Notes: generated by a model from the letters alone, not told the origin. Positions 7,143 to 17,100 are shown, numbered from the stretch's first letter. The stretch is DNA of 64,000 nucleotides from Chloroflexota bacterium (GCA_029561345.1 JAKQJC010000020.1:123867-187866); one strand, 5' to 3'. A program made the numbers and translations.

Positions 7143-7742
7143 ATGGAACCACTTGAATGCTCTCTCAGCCAGATGATGACCCTGCCAGACACTGAACGCG
7201 ACCTGATCAGCCGCATTGCGGCTGGCGACGCCGACGCCCTGCGCGAGCTCTATGACGCATACGGGCAGCGGCTCGCTGCTTTTGCGTTCCGCCTGACCGG
7301 CGACCCGGCTGCCGCTGACGAGGTGGTACAGGACACCCTGCTGGCGGTCTGGCAGGGCGGCGCGCGCCGTTTTCGCAGTGAATCCCGTGTGATCGCCTGG
7401 CTGCTGGGCATTGTGCACCATAAAGCCCTCGACCGGCTGCGCCGCCAGCGCGACCTGCCCCTGCTGGATTCCAACGCCCCTGCTGAACCGCTTGAAGATG
7501 GCCCCGCCGCGCAGGCCGCGCGCCGCGACCAGCACCGCCTGCTGCAAAACGGCCTGGAAGCTCTCTCGATGGAACACCGCACTGTGCTGGAGCTGGTGTT
7601 TTATCAGGGGCTCAGCCTGGCCGAAGCAGCCGAAGTGTGTGCCTGCCCGGTGGGAACCATCAAAAGCCGCCTGGCCTATGCCAAAACCGCTCTGCGCGGG
7701 GCGCTCAACCGCGCTGGCGTGAGCGAAAAGGATGTGGAATGA
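7143..7742 (+). CDS. ECF-type RNA polymerase sigma factor
   Basis: This 199-residue protein has a sigma-2 region (about 25-95: LRELYDAYGQRLAAFAFRLTG, then ADEVVQDTLLAVWQG). After a variable linker comes sigma-4 (about 135-190), where VFYQGLSLAEAAEVCACPVGTIKSR is the helix-turn-helix that reads the -35 box. It lacks sigma-1 and sigma-3, so it is a group-IV (ECF) factor. Its stop overlaps the start of the anti-sigma gene in ATGATG, so the two are coupled. The genes downstream encode an ABC exporter, the likely physiological partner. Its own promoter may be the ECF-like pair at 7066-7091. Confidence 0.92.
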   Translation: MEPLECSLSQMMTLPDTERDLISRIAAGDADALRELYDAYGQRLAAFAFRLTGDPAAADEVVQDTLLAVWQGGARRFRSESRVIAWLLGIVHHKALDRLRRQRDLPLLDSNAPAEPLEDGPAAQAARRDQHRLLQNGLEALSMEHRTVLELVFYQGLSLAEAAEVCACPVGTIKSRLAYAKTALRGALNRAGVSEKDVE

Positions 7743-8614
7743 TGGATGTACATGCTGAATTGAACGACCTTCTGCCGCTCTATGCCGCCGGCACGCTGGA
7801 TGAACCCGGCCGCCGTCGGGTGGAAAGCCACCTGGCCGCCTGCCCCGATTGCCAGGCTGATCTGCTGCTCTGGCAGGCGGTCGGGCACGAAGTGGCGGCA
7901 CAGGCGCAAACCGTCACAGCGGCGCCCAACCTGCCCGACCGCGCCCTGGCCAAAACCGGGGGCGCGGTGCTGCGCCGCGCCGGGCTGCTGCTGCGCACCC
8001 AGGCGCGCCTCATCCAGCCTGAAATCTGGCTCACCTCGGCCATCATCATCTTCATCGGCCTGCTGGTCTCCGTCACCTTCCTCGATTCCACCGCCCTGCG
8101 CGTGGTGGCGCCGCTGACGGCGGCTGCCTGCCTGGCCGTGGTCTACGGTCCTGAATTTGACCCCGGCCTTGAGCTGGCCCTGGCCACCCCCACCTCGCCC
8201 TGGCAGGTGCTGCTGGCCCGCCTGGCGCTTGTTTTCACCTACAACTTCGGCCTGACCCTGTTCACCAGCTTCATCCTCACTGCCGTCATTCCGCAAACTG
8301 TGCTCGCCGCCCTCATCCTGGGCTGGCTGGCGCCCATGGCCTTCCTTTCGGCCCTGGCCCTGCTGCTTTCCATGCTGATGCGCTCTTCCATCGCCATCGG
8401 CATCTCCTACGGCATGTGGCTGGCCCAGCTCATCAGCAGCGGCCTGCTCTCGGGCAAGCTGGCCAATCACTTTCCCGTGTTTGGGGAATTTCTCAAAGGC
8501 TATGTGGCGCTCTGGCAAAATCCATCTGCCCTGCTGAGCCTGGCCGCGGCGCTGGTTGGCCTGGCGCTCTGGCTTGCGGGCCGCCAGAAACGCATGCCCA
8601 ACCCCGGGCTCTGA
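7739..8614 (+). CDS. Anti-sigma factor (zinc-binding ZAS domain) fused to an ABC-permease-like membrane domain
   Basis: This 291-residue protein begins with a zf-HC2/ZAS anti-sigma domain. The zinc motif HLAACPDC (H-x3-C-x2-C) is preceded by LNDLLPLYAAGTLDE, the usual lead-in helix. From about residue 95 to the end there are about six membrane helices rather than the single span of ordinary anti-sigmas. The segment DPGLELALATPTSPWQVLLARL matches DPALELMFATPRPSWRLLLERL of the permease at 9427-10098, so the membrane half is a relative of that permease. The start is the ATG overlapping the sigma stop; the next ATG is one codon later. It probably sequesters the sigma factor at the membrane and may sense the transporter state directly. 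Confidence 0.8.
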   Translation: MMDVHAELNDLLPLYAAGTLDEPGRRRVESHLAACPDCQADLLLWQAVGHEVAAQAQTVTAAPNLPDRALAKTGGAVLRRAGLLLRTQARLIQPEIWLTSAIIIFIGLLVSVTFLDSTALRVVAPLTAAACLAVVYGPEFDPGLELALATPTSPWQVLLARLALVFTYNFGLTLFTSFILTAVIPQTVLAALILGWLAPMAFLSALALLLSMLMRSSIAIGISYGMWLAQLISSGLLSGKLANHFPVFGEFLKGYVALWQNPSALLSLAAALVGLALWLAGRQKRMPNPGL

Positions 8615-8668
8615 TCAACCGGTTGAACCTTTGCAGCCTTCAACCCCACCTTCTGGAGGATTCACTCA

Positions 8669-9430
8669 ATGAAACGCTTCCTGGGCCTGACGGCCTATGA
8701 AATCCGCATGTCTCTGCGCCGCGTCAGCTTCTGGCTGGGTTTTGGCCTCCTGGCGCTGCCTTACCTGCTTGAAATATCCGCTCCCTTGACCGGGCAAACC
8801 ACCAGTATGGAAGAAACCGTGGGCACCCTCGGCTTCAGCCTCTTTCAGCTCAACCTGCTCCTGCCGGTGGTCGCCGGCATTCTCATCGCCGACCGCCTGG
8901 TGCGCGACCAGCGCCTGAACATGACCGAACTGCAAAACAGCACGCCGCTGGGAATCATCTCCTACCTGCTGGCCAAATATTTCGGCAGCCTGATCTCCGT
9001 GCTCACCCCGGTTTTCTCCCTGTGGGTGATCCTGGTGATCGCCTTGCTGGCCAACGGCCTGCCGTTCAATGAAGTGCCGCGCTTTTTCCTCGGCTTTCTG
9101 GCCATCAATGTGCCGGCCTACGCCTTCCTGACGGCCTTCTCGCTGGTCTGCCCGCTGATCATGCCGGTGCGCGTCTATCAGGTGCTCTTCACCGGCTACT
9201 GGTTCTGGGGCAATTTCCTCAACCCGGCCGTCCTGCCCACCCTCAACGGCACCCTGCTGACCCCCAGCGGCGAATTCATGATGGGCGCTTTCTTTTCGCC
9301 CAACCTGCCCTTCACCGCCAGCTACCCGCCCATCATGGCCTTTTTGAACCTGCTGGTGCTGGGCCTGTGCATCACCGCCGCCCTCAGCTTTGGCGCAGCC
9401 GTGCTGGGCCGCAAACAGAGGCTGGCATGA
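8669..9430 (+). CDS. ABC exporter permease subunit, first
   Basis: This 253-residue protein has about six hydrophobic helices and an N-terminus, MKRFLGLTAYEIRMSLRR, typical of ABC-2 type permeases, where a cytoplasmic stretch precedes helix 1. The conserved-looking IADRLVRDQRLNMTELQNSTPLG region is a coupling-helix-like loop. GGAGG sits well upstream of the ATG. The gene lies 54 bases after the anti-sigma gene and its stop overlaps the next permease in ATGA. With the second permease and the ATPase it should form a heteromeric exporter of unknown substrate. Confidence 0.8.
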   Translation: MKRFLGLTAYEIRMSLRRVSFWLGFGLLALPYLLEISAPLTGQTTSMEETVGTLGFSLFQLNLLLPVVAGILIADRLVRDQRLNMTELQNSTPLGIISYLLAKYFGSLISVLTPVFSLWVILVIALLANGLPFNEVPRFFLGFLAINVPAYAFLTAFSLVCPLIMPVRVYQVLFTGYWFWGNFLNPAVLPTLNGTLLTPSGEFMMGAFFSPNLPFTASYPPIMAFLNLLVLGLCITAALSFGAAVLGRKQRLA

Positions 9431-10098
9431 ACGCTTCTCTCGTCACCCTGCGCTATGCCGTGTTCAGCCGCCGCGCCGACCAGTACTGGTTTCCGGCCGC
9501 CTTCCTGGCCTTGTTTCTGATCATGCTGGTCATCTTGCGCGGCTCGGTGAACGCATTCACCGCCGCCCAGGCCTACCTGGCCGCCATCATTCCCATGCTG
9601 GCGGGCATCCTTTCGGCTTATGCCGTGCTAGATGACCCGGCCCTTGAGCTGATGTTTGCCACCCCGCGCCCCTCCTGGCGCCTGCTGCTGGAACGCCTGG
9701 CGCCCATCTTCCTGGTCAGCCTGCTCACCGCCCTGGGCTTTCAAGGCACGGCTGCCGGGCTGCAAGTTGACCTTTCCGGTCTGGGCAATTTCATCGTCAC
9801 CCAGCTCATCTGGTTCTGCCCCACCGCGGCCCTTATGGGCCTGGGCAGCCTGCTGGCTTTTGTCCTGGCGGCACCCACAGGCGGCGCCCTGGCCGTTGGC
9901 GGCGTGTGGATCGCCCAGGTGATTCTGCGCGGCTGGTTCCTCACCCATCCGCTGGCCCGCCATGTCTATCTTTTTTACAGCATCCACGTTCCCGAAGACC
10001 CCTTTCTGCCCGTCAACCAGCTCAGTCTGGTGGGCCTGGGCGTCTTTTGCCTCATTGCTGCCTGCTGGCTGCTCGACCGCCAGGAGCGCTATATCTGA
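9427..10098 (+). CDS. ABC exporter permease subunit, second
   Basis: This 223-residue membrane protein has about six helices. The ATG at 9427 overlaps the preceding stop in ATGA and is chosen over an earlier in-frame start inside that gene. Its middle part (DPALELMFATPRPSWRLLLERLAP) is clearly related to the membrane domain of the anti-sigma protein two genes upstream. That suggests these polypeptides arose by duplication and may assemble together. The ATPase gene follows after 15 bases. Confidence 0.78.
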   Translation: MNASLVTLRYAVFSRRADQYWFPAAFLALFLIMLVILRGSVNAFTAAQAYLAAIIPMLAGILSAYAVLDDPALELMFATPRPSWRLLLERLAPIFLVSLLTALGFQGTAAGLQVDLSGLGNFIVTQLIWFCPTAALMGLGSLLAFVLAAPTGGALAVGGVWIAQVILRGWFLTHPLARHVYLFYSIHVPEDPFLPVNQLSLVGLGVFCLIAACWLLDRQERYI

Positions 10099-10113
10099 AA
10101 GTGAGAAAATACC

Positions 10114-11028
10114 ATGACCATTTCGATTCAAATCAACCAGCTTAAGAAAACCTACCGCTCCGGCGCAAAGGCTGTTCACGCCCTTGACGGGGTGGATCTG
10201 GACATTAACAGCGGCATGTTTGGCCTGCTGGGCCCCAACGGCGCCGGTAAAACCACCCTCATGCGCATCCTGGCGGGCATCGCCAGCCCCACCTCCGGCC
10301 GGGTTGTCGTCGGCGGGTACGATATCAGCGGGGCGAAAAACCGCGCCATCGTCAAAGGCATGCTGGGTTACCTGCCCCAGGAGCTGGGCCTGTACCCCGA
10401 ACTGACTGCGCGCCAGTTTGTGGATTACATGGCCATCCTCAAAGGCATGGATGACGCCCGCCGCCGCAGCGCCCGCGTTTCAGAGGTGTTGGAGATGGTG
10501 GGACTCACCGCCCAGGCCGACCGCAAGCTGAAAGGCTTTTCCGGCGGCATGAAACGCCGCGCCGGCATCGCCCAGGCCCTGGTCAACGACCCGCGCCTGC
10601 TGATTGTGGACGAGCCCACCGCCGGCCTCGACCCTGAGGAGCGCATCCGCTTCCGCAACCTGCTGGTGAGCCTGGCCTCTGAGCGCATCATCCTGCTCTC
10701 CACCCACATCGTTGAGGATATCGGCCAGACCTGCCGCGATATGGCCGTGCTTTCGCGCGGGCAAATCCTCTTCCGCGGCAGTCCCAATGCCCTCACCCAG
10801 GCCGCCGCCGGTCACGTCTGGACCGTGACCACAGCCGAACCGCGCCGCCCCGATAACGGTCTCAGCGTGGTGTCCATGCTGCACCTGGCCGAAGGCGTGC
10901 AGTACCGCCTGGTGGGGGTGCACCCTGAAAGCTACCCCGGCGCAGCCGCCGCCCAGCCCGGCCTTGAAGATGGCTATGTGTGGCTGATGAAGGAAAAGAA
11001 CCAGGCAGTGGAAACGATGGCTGCCTGA
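10114..11028 (+). CDS. ABC exporter ATP-binding protein
   Basis: This 304-residue protein has a complete ABC ATPase domain in its first 215 residues. Walker A is GPNGAGKT (40-47), the Q-loop is in LPQELGLYPELT, the signature is FSGGMKRR, Walker B is LLIVDEPTAGLD, and the H-loop His is in LLSTHIVED. The remaining about 85 residues form a C-terminal regulatory extension of the type seen in CcmA/DrrA-like exporters. It is the last gene of the sigma/anti-sigma/permease operon, and a strong terminator follows. Confidence 0.93.
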   Translation: MTISIQINQLKKTYRSGAKAVHALDGVDLDINSGMFGLLGPNGAGKTTLMRILAGIASPTSGRVVVGGYDISGAKNRAIVKGMLGYLPQELGLYPELTARQFVDYMAILKGMDDARRRSARVSEVLEMVGLTAQADRKLKGFSGGMKRRAGIAQALVNDPRLLIVDEPTAGLDPEERIRFRNLLVSLASERIILLSTHIVEDIGQTCRDMAVLSRGQILFRGSPNALTQAAAGHVWTVTTAEPRRPDNGLSVVSMLHLAEGVQYRLVGVHPESYPGAAAAQPGLEDGYVWLMKEKNQAVETMAA

Positions 11029-11042
11029 AACCCCTGAACCAG

Positions 11043-11082
11043 CAGAGCGGCCCGCGGATGATCAGCGGGCCGCTCTGTTTTT
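11043..11082 (+). terminator. Rho-independent terminator of the sigma/ABC operon
   Basis: CAGAGCGGCCCGC at 11043-11055 pairs with GCGGGCCGCTCTG at 11065-11077, a 13-bp perfect stem followed by five Ts. It lies between two convergent genes. Confidence 0.93.
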
Positions 11083-11102
11083 ATGTCTGGAGACGGGTTT
11101 GT

Positions 11103-12737
11103 TTATGGCTTTGCTGCGGCGGCCAGGTAATCGGAATATCCGCCTTCATATTCCACCAGCCGGCCGTCATCCAGCAGCAGCACCCGTTCCACCACCTGAT
11201 CCAGAAAATAGCGGTCGTGGGAAATCACCAGCACCGTGCCTTCAAAATCGGCCAGCGCGGCTTCCAGCACCTCGGCCGAGGCAATATCCAGGTTGTTGGT
11301 CGGCTCATCCAGCAGCAGGAAGTTGGCCCCCGAAAGCACCACCAGCGCCAGCTGCAGACGGCTGCGCTCGCCGCCCGAAAGCTCGCCCACCCGCTGCAGC
11401 ACCTGCCGGTAAGGAAACAGAAAGCGGTTGAGAAAAGAAACCGCATTGCTCTCGCTCATATTCCCCACCAGGCGCACCGTGTCCAGCACGGTCTGATCCA
11501 GGTTCAGGGTTTCGTGCTGCTGGGCGTAGTAAGCGGTGGTGATGCTCGGTCCCAGAATCACCTCGCCGCCGTCCGGTGTTTCCAGCCCCAGCAGCATGCG
11601 CATCAGCACCGATTTTCCCCCGCCGTTTTTGCCAATTATCCCAACGCGCTGGCCGTGGCGCAGCACCCAATCGGTAGGCTGCAAAATCACCCGCGGGCCG
11701 TAAGCCTTGCGCAAGCCGCGCAGTTCCAGCACCTTGGTCGAGCCGCGCCAGCCGTTCAGGCGCAGTTCCATGCGCCGCCGCTCCAGCACGGGGCGTTCCA
11801 CCCGGTCCATCTTATCCAGGCGGTTCTGAATGGCGTGGGCGCGTTTGGCGAATTTCTGGTTATCATAAGTCTTCGCCCAGATGGCATAGCGTTTGATGGC
11901 CGCCTCAATGCGGGCAATCTGGCGCTGCTGCACCTGGTAAAGCTCGTTTTGGCGCGCCAGGCGCTCCTGCTTGGCCAGAGCAAAGGTGGAATAATCGCCC
12001 TCGAACACGCTCAGGCGGCCGTCTTCCAGCTCGGCAATCTGGGTCACCACCGCGTCCAGCAGATAGCGGTCATGCGAAATGATCACCACCGCGCCGGGGT
12101 AAGCCTGGATCAACTGCTCCAGGTAGCCCTTGGCAGCCAGGTCCAGGTGGTTATCGGGTTCATCCAGCAGCAGCACATCCGGCGCCGCCAGGATCAGCCG
12201 CGCCAGCCCGGCCAGCTTGCGCTGGCCGCCGCTCAGCACCGCCAGGGGTTTGTCGAAGTCGCCGGGGGCCAGCCCCAGGCCGCTCAGCAGGGCGCGCACC
12301 CGCTGGGGGTATTGGTCTCCACCCAGAGCCTGATATTGCTCCAGCAGAGCCTGCTGGCGTTCCAGGGCGCGCGAGAGGCGTTTTTCGCTGCCGTATACTT
12401 CGGGGTCGCCCAGGCTGGCCTCCACCCGCGCCAGTTCCGCCGTCACTTCAGCCATCTGCTGGCTGCCGCTCATGGCTGCCTCCAGCAGAGTCTGGCCCGG
12501 ATCCAGTTCCGGCTCCTGCGCCAGGTAACCGACGGTCACATTGCGCATGCGCACCACGCTCCCCCCCGGTTCCGGGTTGAGGAGGCCCATGATGAGCTTG
12601 AAAAGCGAAGATTTTCCCGCGCCGTTGGGGCCAATCAGACCGATCTTCTGGTCATGTTGAATTTCCCATTGCAAATCAGAAAAAATAGTTCGGGCGCCCA
12701 GGGTCAGGCTGACGTGGTTAAGGCTGATGGAGATCAT
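11103..12737 (-). CDS. ABC-F family ATPase
   Basis: This 544-residue soluble protein has two ABC ATPase domains joined by a charged alpha-helical linker (about 240-320, with KQERLARQNELYQVQQRQIARIEA split over it), the ABC-F layout. Walker A motifs are GPNGAGKS and GKNGGGKS, signatures are LSGGQRK and LSGGERSR, and Walker B motifs are LLLDEPDNHLD and LLLDEPTNNLD. ABC-F proteins act on the ribosome E site as translation factors or antibiotic protection factors. I cannot tell housekeeping EttA/Uup-like from resistance types by eye. It is monocistronic, converges with the ABC exporter operon and diverges from the GntR gene. Confidence 0.9.
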   Translation of the reverse strand: MISISLNHVSLTLGARTIFSDLQWEIQHDQKIGLIGPNGAGKSSLFKLIMGLLNPEPGGSVVRMRNVTVGYLAQEPELDPGQTLLEAAMSGSQQMAEVTAELARVEASLGDPEVYGSEKRLSRALERQQALLEQYQALGGDQYPQRVRALLSGLGLAPGDFDKPLAVLSGGQRKLAGLARLILAAPDVLLLDEPDNHLDLAAKGYLEQLIQAYPGAVVIISHDRYLLDAVVTQIAELEDGRLSVFEGDYSTFALAKQERLARQNELYQVQQRQIARIEAAIKRYAIWAKTYDNQKFAKRAHAIQNRLDKMDRVERPVLERRRMELRLNGWRGSTKVLELRGLRKAYGPRVILQPTDWVLRHGQRVGIIGKNGGGKSVLMRMLLGLETPDGGEVILGPSITTAYYAQQHETLNLDQTVLDTVRLVGNMSESNAVSFLNRFLFPYRQVLQRVGELSGGERSRLQLALVVLSGANFLLLDEPTNNLDIASAEVLEAALADFEGTVLVISHDRYFLDQVVERVLLLDDGRLVEYEGGYSDYLAAAAKP

Positions 12738-12865
12738 AAGGTCCCAGGTTTTTCCAAAGAGGTTCGGTGTGACAAAAATATATCATACCTTCCGGCCTGG
12801 AGCAATCCTGTGCGGTTTCTGATAAAATAAAGAATGTCTGGCCTTCTGTTAAAAATGACAGATTT

Positions 12866-12878
12866 GATCATGCTGATC
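12866..12878. promoter_or_regulatory. Short inverted repeat upstream of the GntR-type regulator
   Basis: GATCA and TGATC flank a 3-base spacer, 20 bases before the regulator start. This is a plausible autoregulatory operator for a GntR-type helix-turn-helix, but short enough to be chance. Confidence 0.25.
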
Positions 12879-12897
12879 GACTAAATAGGACAGGCCC

Positions 12898-14004
12898 ATG
12901 GATGAAACCTTTCTCTACAAACAAATCGCCGAAACCATCCGTCAGGAAATTCTCAAGGGACGCCTGCAGCCCGGCGACCGGCTGCCCTCTATTCGCACCC
13001 TGATGCAGGAATGGCACTGCACACCTGGCACCGTGCAGCGCGCCTACCAGGAATTGGCCGGCAAGGGCCTGGTGATCAGCCGGGCCGGGCGCGGCACCCA
13101 TGTGGCCTCTGAACTGGACCTCTGCACCCCTCAGGTGCGTCTGCCCCTGCGCCGCGCCGGCATTGTCCACCGCGCCGAGGCCTTCCTGCTGGAAGCGCTC
13201 ACTGCCGGTTATGAATTGCCCGAAATTCAGCAGGCTTTTGATCTTTCCCTCGACCGCTGGCGCGCCTTGCAGGAGCCGGAAGCCCTGCCCATCGAATCAC
13301 ACAATCTGCGCTTCGCCGGCAGCCACGATATGGCTGTCATCTGGCTCTCCTCGCATATGCCGCAAATTCTCCCCGACGCCAGCCTGCACCTGAGCTTTAA
13401 CGGCAGCCTGGGCGGCCTGATGGCCCTGGCAGACGGCCGGGCTGATCTGGCTGGCTGCCACCTGTGGGATTCTGAAACCGGTCAATATAATGTCCCCTTC
13501 CTGCGGCGCATCTTTCCCGGGCAGACCCTGCTGCAGGTACACCTGGCCAGGCGCAACATCGGCCTCATCACCCTGCCTGGAAATCCGCTCAAGGCGCAGG
13601 GGCTGCCAGACCTGCTGAGACCAGGCATGATATTCGCCAACCGTCAGACCGGCTCTGGCACACGCGTCTGGCTGGATGCCACCCTGCAAAACCTGAACCT
13701 GCCCACGGAGCAAATCAAGGGGTATGAGATTGAGAAGAACACCCATTCCGAAGTGGCGCGGGCCGTGGCCGAAGGCGAAGCCAATGTTGGCCTGGGCCTT
13801 GAAAGCGCCGCCGCCGCCTATGAACTGGCCTTCATTCCTCTGGTGCAGGAGCAGTACGACCTGGTGGCTCTCGCCGCAGCTGCCAGCGAAACACCCCTCA
13901 GCAGCCTGTTTGCCTGGCTGGCCAAAGAAGGCGCCGCCGCCATGGCAGGTCTGTCTGGCTATGATTTGACCTGCACCGGGCAGCAAAATCTGCTCCATTT
14001 GTAA
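12898..14004 (+). CDS. GntR-type regulator fused to a periplasmic-binding-like ligand domain
   Basis: Residues 1-75 of this 368-residue protein form a GntR winged helix (IAETIRQEILKGRLQPGDRLPS, then TPGTVQRAYQEL). From about residue 125 to the end, the sequence resembles a PBP-like substrate-binding domain of the molybdate/tungstate type. Visible landmarks are SHDMAVIWLSSHMPQ, LALADGRADLAGCHLWD, ANRQTGSGTR and VAEGEANVGLGLES. Such fusions act as one-component sensors where a small oxyanion or metabolite controls DNA binding. No molybdate transport or cofactor genes are in the window, so the target is unknown. The protein has no signal peptide, so it senses cytoplasmic ligand. Confidence 0.82.
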   Translation: MDETFLYKQIAETIRQEILKGRLQPGDRLPSIRTLMQEWHCTPGTVQRAYQELAGKGLVISRAGRGTHVASELDLCTPQVRLPLRRAGIVHRAEAFLLEALTAGYELPEIQQAFDLSLDRWRALQEPEALPIESHNLRFAGSHDMAVIWLSSHMPQILPDASLHLSFNGSLGGLMALADGRADLAGCHLWDSETGQYNVPFLRRIFPGQTLLQVHLARRNIGLITLPGNPLKAQGLPDLLRPGMIFANRQTGSGTRVWLDATLQNLNLPTEQIKGYEIEKNTHSEVARAVAEGEANVGLGLESAAAAYELAFIPLVQEQYDLVALAAAASETPLSSLFAWLAKEGAAAMAGLSGYDLTCTGQQNLLHL

Positions 14005-14042
14005 CAATTTTTCACCCATGCTAAAAAATCACGTTTTTTTGT

Positions 14043-14071
14043 TATACAAGGCCCAGTAATCTGGCTATAAT
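14043..14071 (+). promoter_or_regulatory. Promoter of the six-PAS kinase
   Basis: A perfect TATAAT at 14066-14071 has a weak -35 (TATACA, 14043-14048) 17 bases upstream. Transcription would start near 14078, which argues for the TTG start at 14137 rather than the ATG at 14089. Confidence 0.5.
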
Positions 14072-14136
14072 GAAATTGTCACCTATTTATGACCTGGATA
14101 TGGTGCGGTTCAGCGCCATCATCGGAGGAAAGGCAC

Positions 14137-17100
14137 TTGCCCAAGTCCACTTTTTCGGAATCAGCCTCATGGCGCGCTCTGCTTGACCAGAGCAGTGATA
14201 TCTATTTTCGATTTAAGGTCCCCTCCACCGCCATTGAAGACGCCACCCAGGCTGCCGTGCGCCGGCTGGGTTACCCCCTCCCCACTCTGCTGACCATGAC
14301 GCTGGAGGATTTGCTGGACCCGGCAGCCCTGCCAGTTCTCAACAGCCTGCTCAACCGGCCGCCGCAAGACACGCCGCTCCCTGGCATCACCTTTGACACC
14401 AGCCTGCTCTGCGCCGATGGATCCTCCCTTCCGGCAGCGTTGAGCCTTTCCTTTGCCCATCTGGAGGATGGTTCGCACGGCCTGGCCGTTGCCCGTGCCA
14501 GTATGCGGCTGCGGCCTGAAGATGAAGCTCTCAGGGAAAGCGAACAGCGCTTCCGCATTTTATTTGACCTGCCCATGGTCGGCGCCTGCATCACCGCGGT
14601 TGACGGTCATTTCATGGCCGTCAACGATCGCTTCTGTGAGATTGTGGGCTACACCCGCGATGAACTGCTCAAAATGACCTGGAATGAGATCACCCCGACT
14701 GCTATCCTGGTGGATGAGATGAAAGTCTATACCCGCATCATCCAGGGGGACATGAACGGGCATAATCTGGAAAAGCAGTACTGCCACAAGAATGGCTCGC
14801 TGGTGGATGTGCATATCACCGCAATGGCCATGCCTGATGCGCAAGGAATGCCGCTCTATTTTATCTCGCTGGTTCAGGATATCACCCAACGCAAGCAGGC
14901 TGAAAAGAGACTGCGCGAAAGCGAAGAGCGCTACCGTCTGCTGATCAACCATGCCGCATTTCCGGTGGTGGTGACATCACTGGTTGATGGCAAGGCTCTG
15001 TTCGCCAACCAATGCGCGGCCGAATTTTGGAAGATGCCTGTTGAGGAACTGGTTGGCAGGATTCTTACCCCGCACTGGGTCAATCCAGATGACCGCACCG
15101 CCTTCCAGGCCCGCCTGCTAAAAGACCGGCAGGTCACCAATTATGAAGCGGAAATCTTTGGGGTTGATGGCGTGCCGCGGTGGGCGCTCTTCTCGGCCAC
15201 GATGATTGAATTCAATGGTCAGCAGGCCATTGTCACCTTTTTTAATGATATCAGTGATCGCCGCCTGGTTGAAATGGCCCTGCGCGAGAGCGAAGAACGC
15301 TACCGTCTGCTGATCAACAATGCTGTTTTCCCCATTGTGGTCTCATCGAAAGACGAAGGTATTGTCCTTTTCATCAATAAATGTGCTGCCGATTTTATTG
15401 GTCTGCCTGTGGAGGAAATCATTGGGAAAAGCGCCGCTGGTTCCTGGGTAAACCAGGCAGCCCGCGCAGATTTTTTGACCCGGCTGATGCAAAATGGGCA
15501 GGTGATCAATTACGAGGTGGAAATCATGAATGCGGGCGGCGCTTCCCGCTGGACCATTCTTTCAGCCAACCTGATTGACTACCAGGGCCAGCAGGCCATT
15601 TTCACTGTTTTCAACGATATCACCGAGCGGCGCCAGACCGAATTGGCCCTGCGCGAGAGCGAACAGCGTTTCCGTCTGCTGTTTGAACTCGAGTCTGACC
15701 CCATCATGCTGGTGGACGTCGATACCCTCCAATACCTGGATATCAACCAGCGCATGGTGGATGTATACGGCTATACGCGTGACGAAATTTTGAAACTAAG
15801 GGTGACGGATCTTTCCGCTGAACCGGAAATGACGGAACAACAGGTGCGCAGCCGCGACGGCCTGGTGCACGTTCCCCTGCGCTACCACCGTAAAAAAGAC
15901 GGCACGGTGTTTCCGGTGGAAATCAACGCCCGCTATTTAATGCTCAACGGCCGCCGCACCCTGCTGGCTTCCATTCGCGATATCACCGGGCGGGTGAAAA
16001 CCGAACAGGCACTGCGCGAAAGCGAAGAACGCTACCGCCTGCTGGTGGATAACGCCGAGTTTCCTGTGGTGGTCACCTCCCTGTTGGATGGCAGGGTGCT
16101 TTTTATCAATGAGCGTGCCGCCATTTTCTTCGGCGTGCCCGCCGAACAGGCAGTCAACGTGGCGGCCGTGGATTACTGGGACAACAAGGAAGACCGCGCC
16201 CGCTTCAGCGCCACCTTGAAGCAGGAAGGCCGGGTGACCGAGTTTGAAGCGGCGCTCAAAAACACCCGGGGCGAACAGCGCTGGGCCATGATTTCTGCCA
16301 ACATCATCGAATTTATGGGCCAGCCCGCCTCTTTTTCCGTGTTCACCGATATCACCGAGCGCCGCAACGCGGAACAGGCGCTGCGCGAAAGCGAACAGCG
16401 CTTCCAGATGTTCTTTGACATCGCTTCCGATGCCATTGTGCTCATTGATGTGGCCACTTCCAAAAATGTGGAGGTTAACCAGCGCATGGTGGATCTTTAC
16501 GGTTACACACGCGAAGAGCTGCTTTGCCGCACGGCCATGGATCTATCTGCCGAGCCCGAAGACACCCAGCATCAAATTGAAACCCGCGACGGCCTGGTCA
16601 ATATTCCCGTGCGTTACCACCGCAAAAAAGACGGCACGGTCTTTCCGGTGGAAATCAACGCCCGTTTCCTTGAAATGAATCACCGGCGCATGCTGCTGTG
16701 TTCCATCCGTGATATCACCCCCCACCTGCAGGCGCAGGAGGCCATCCAGCAGTTGAATGCCAGCCTGGAGCAGCGGGTGACCGAGCGTACGGCTGAACTG
16801 CAAGCGGCCCTGCGCGAGTTGGAGTCTTTTTCCTATTCCATCTCCCACGATTTACGCGCCCCTCTGCGCAGCATGAGCGGTTTCAGCCGCATTTTAATGG
16901 AAGACTACGCCGGCTCACTCGACGCCGAAGGCAAAAATTATCTGCAGCGCATTCAAAACGCCAGCACCCATATGGCAGATTTAATTGACGGCCTGCTGAA
17001 CCTGGCGCGCATTTCGCAAAGTGAAATTCACCTGCAGCCGGTTGATTTCAGCGTCATGTGCCGTGAACTGGCCGCCGATATCCAGGCCAGCGCGCCGGAA

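Noticed and set aside
10980..12830. A long plus-strand open frame (616 codons) through the ABC-F gene
   Set aside because: It is antisense to a protein with complete Walker, signature and linker motifs, has no domain motif and is rich in His/Gln as shadow frames of GC-rich genes are.
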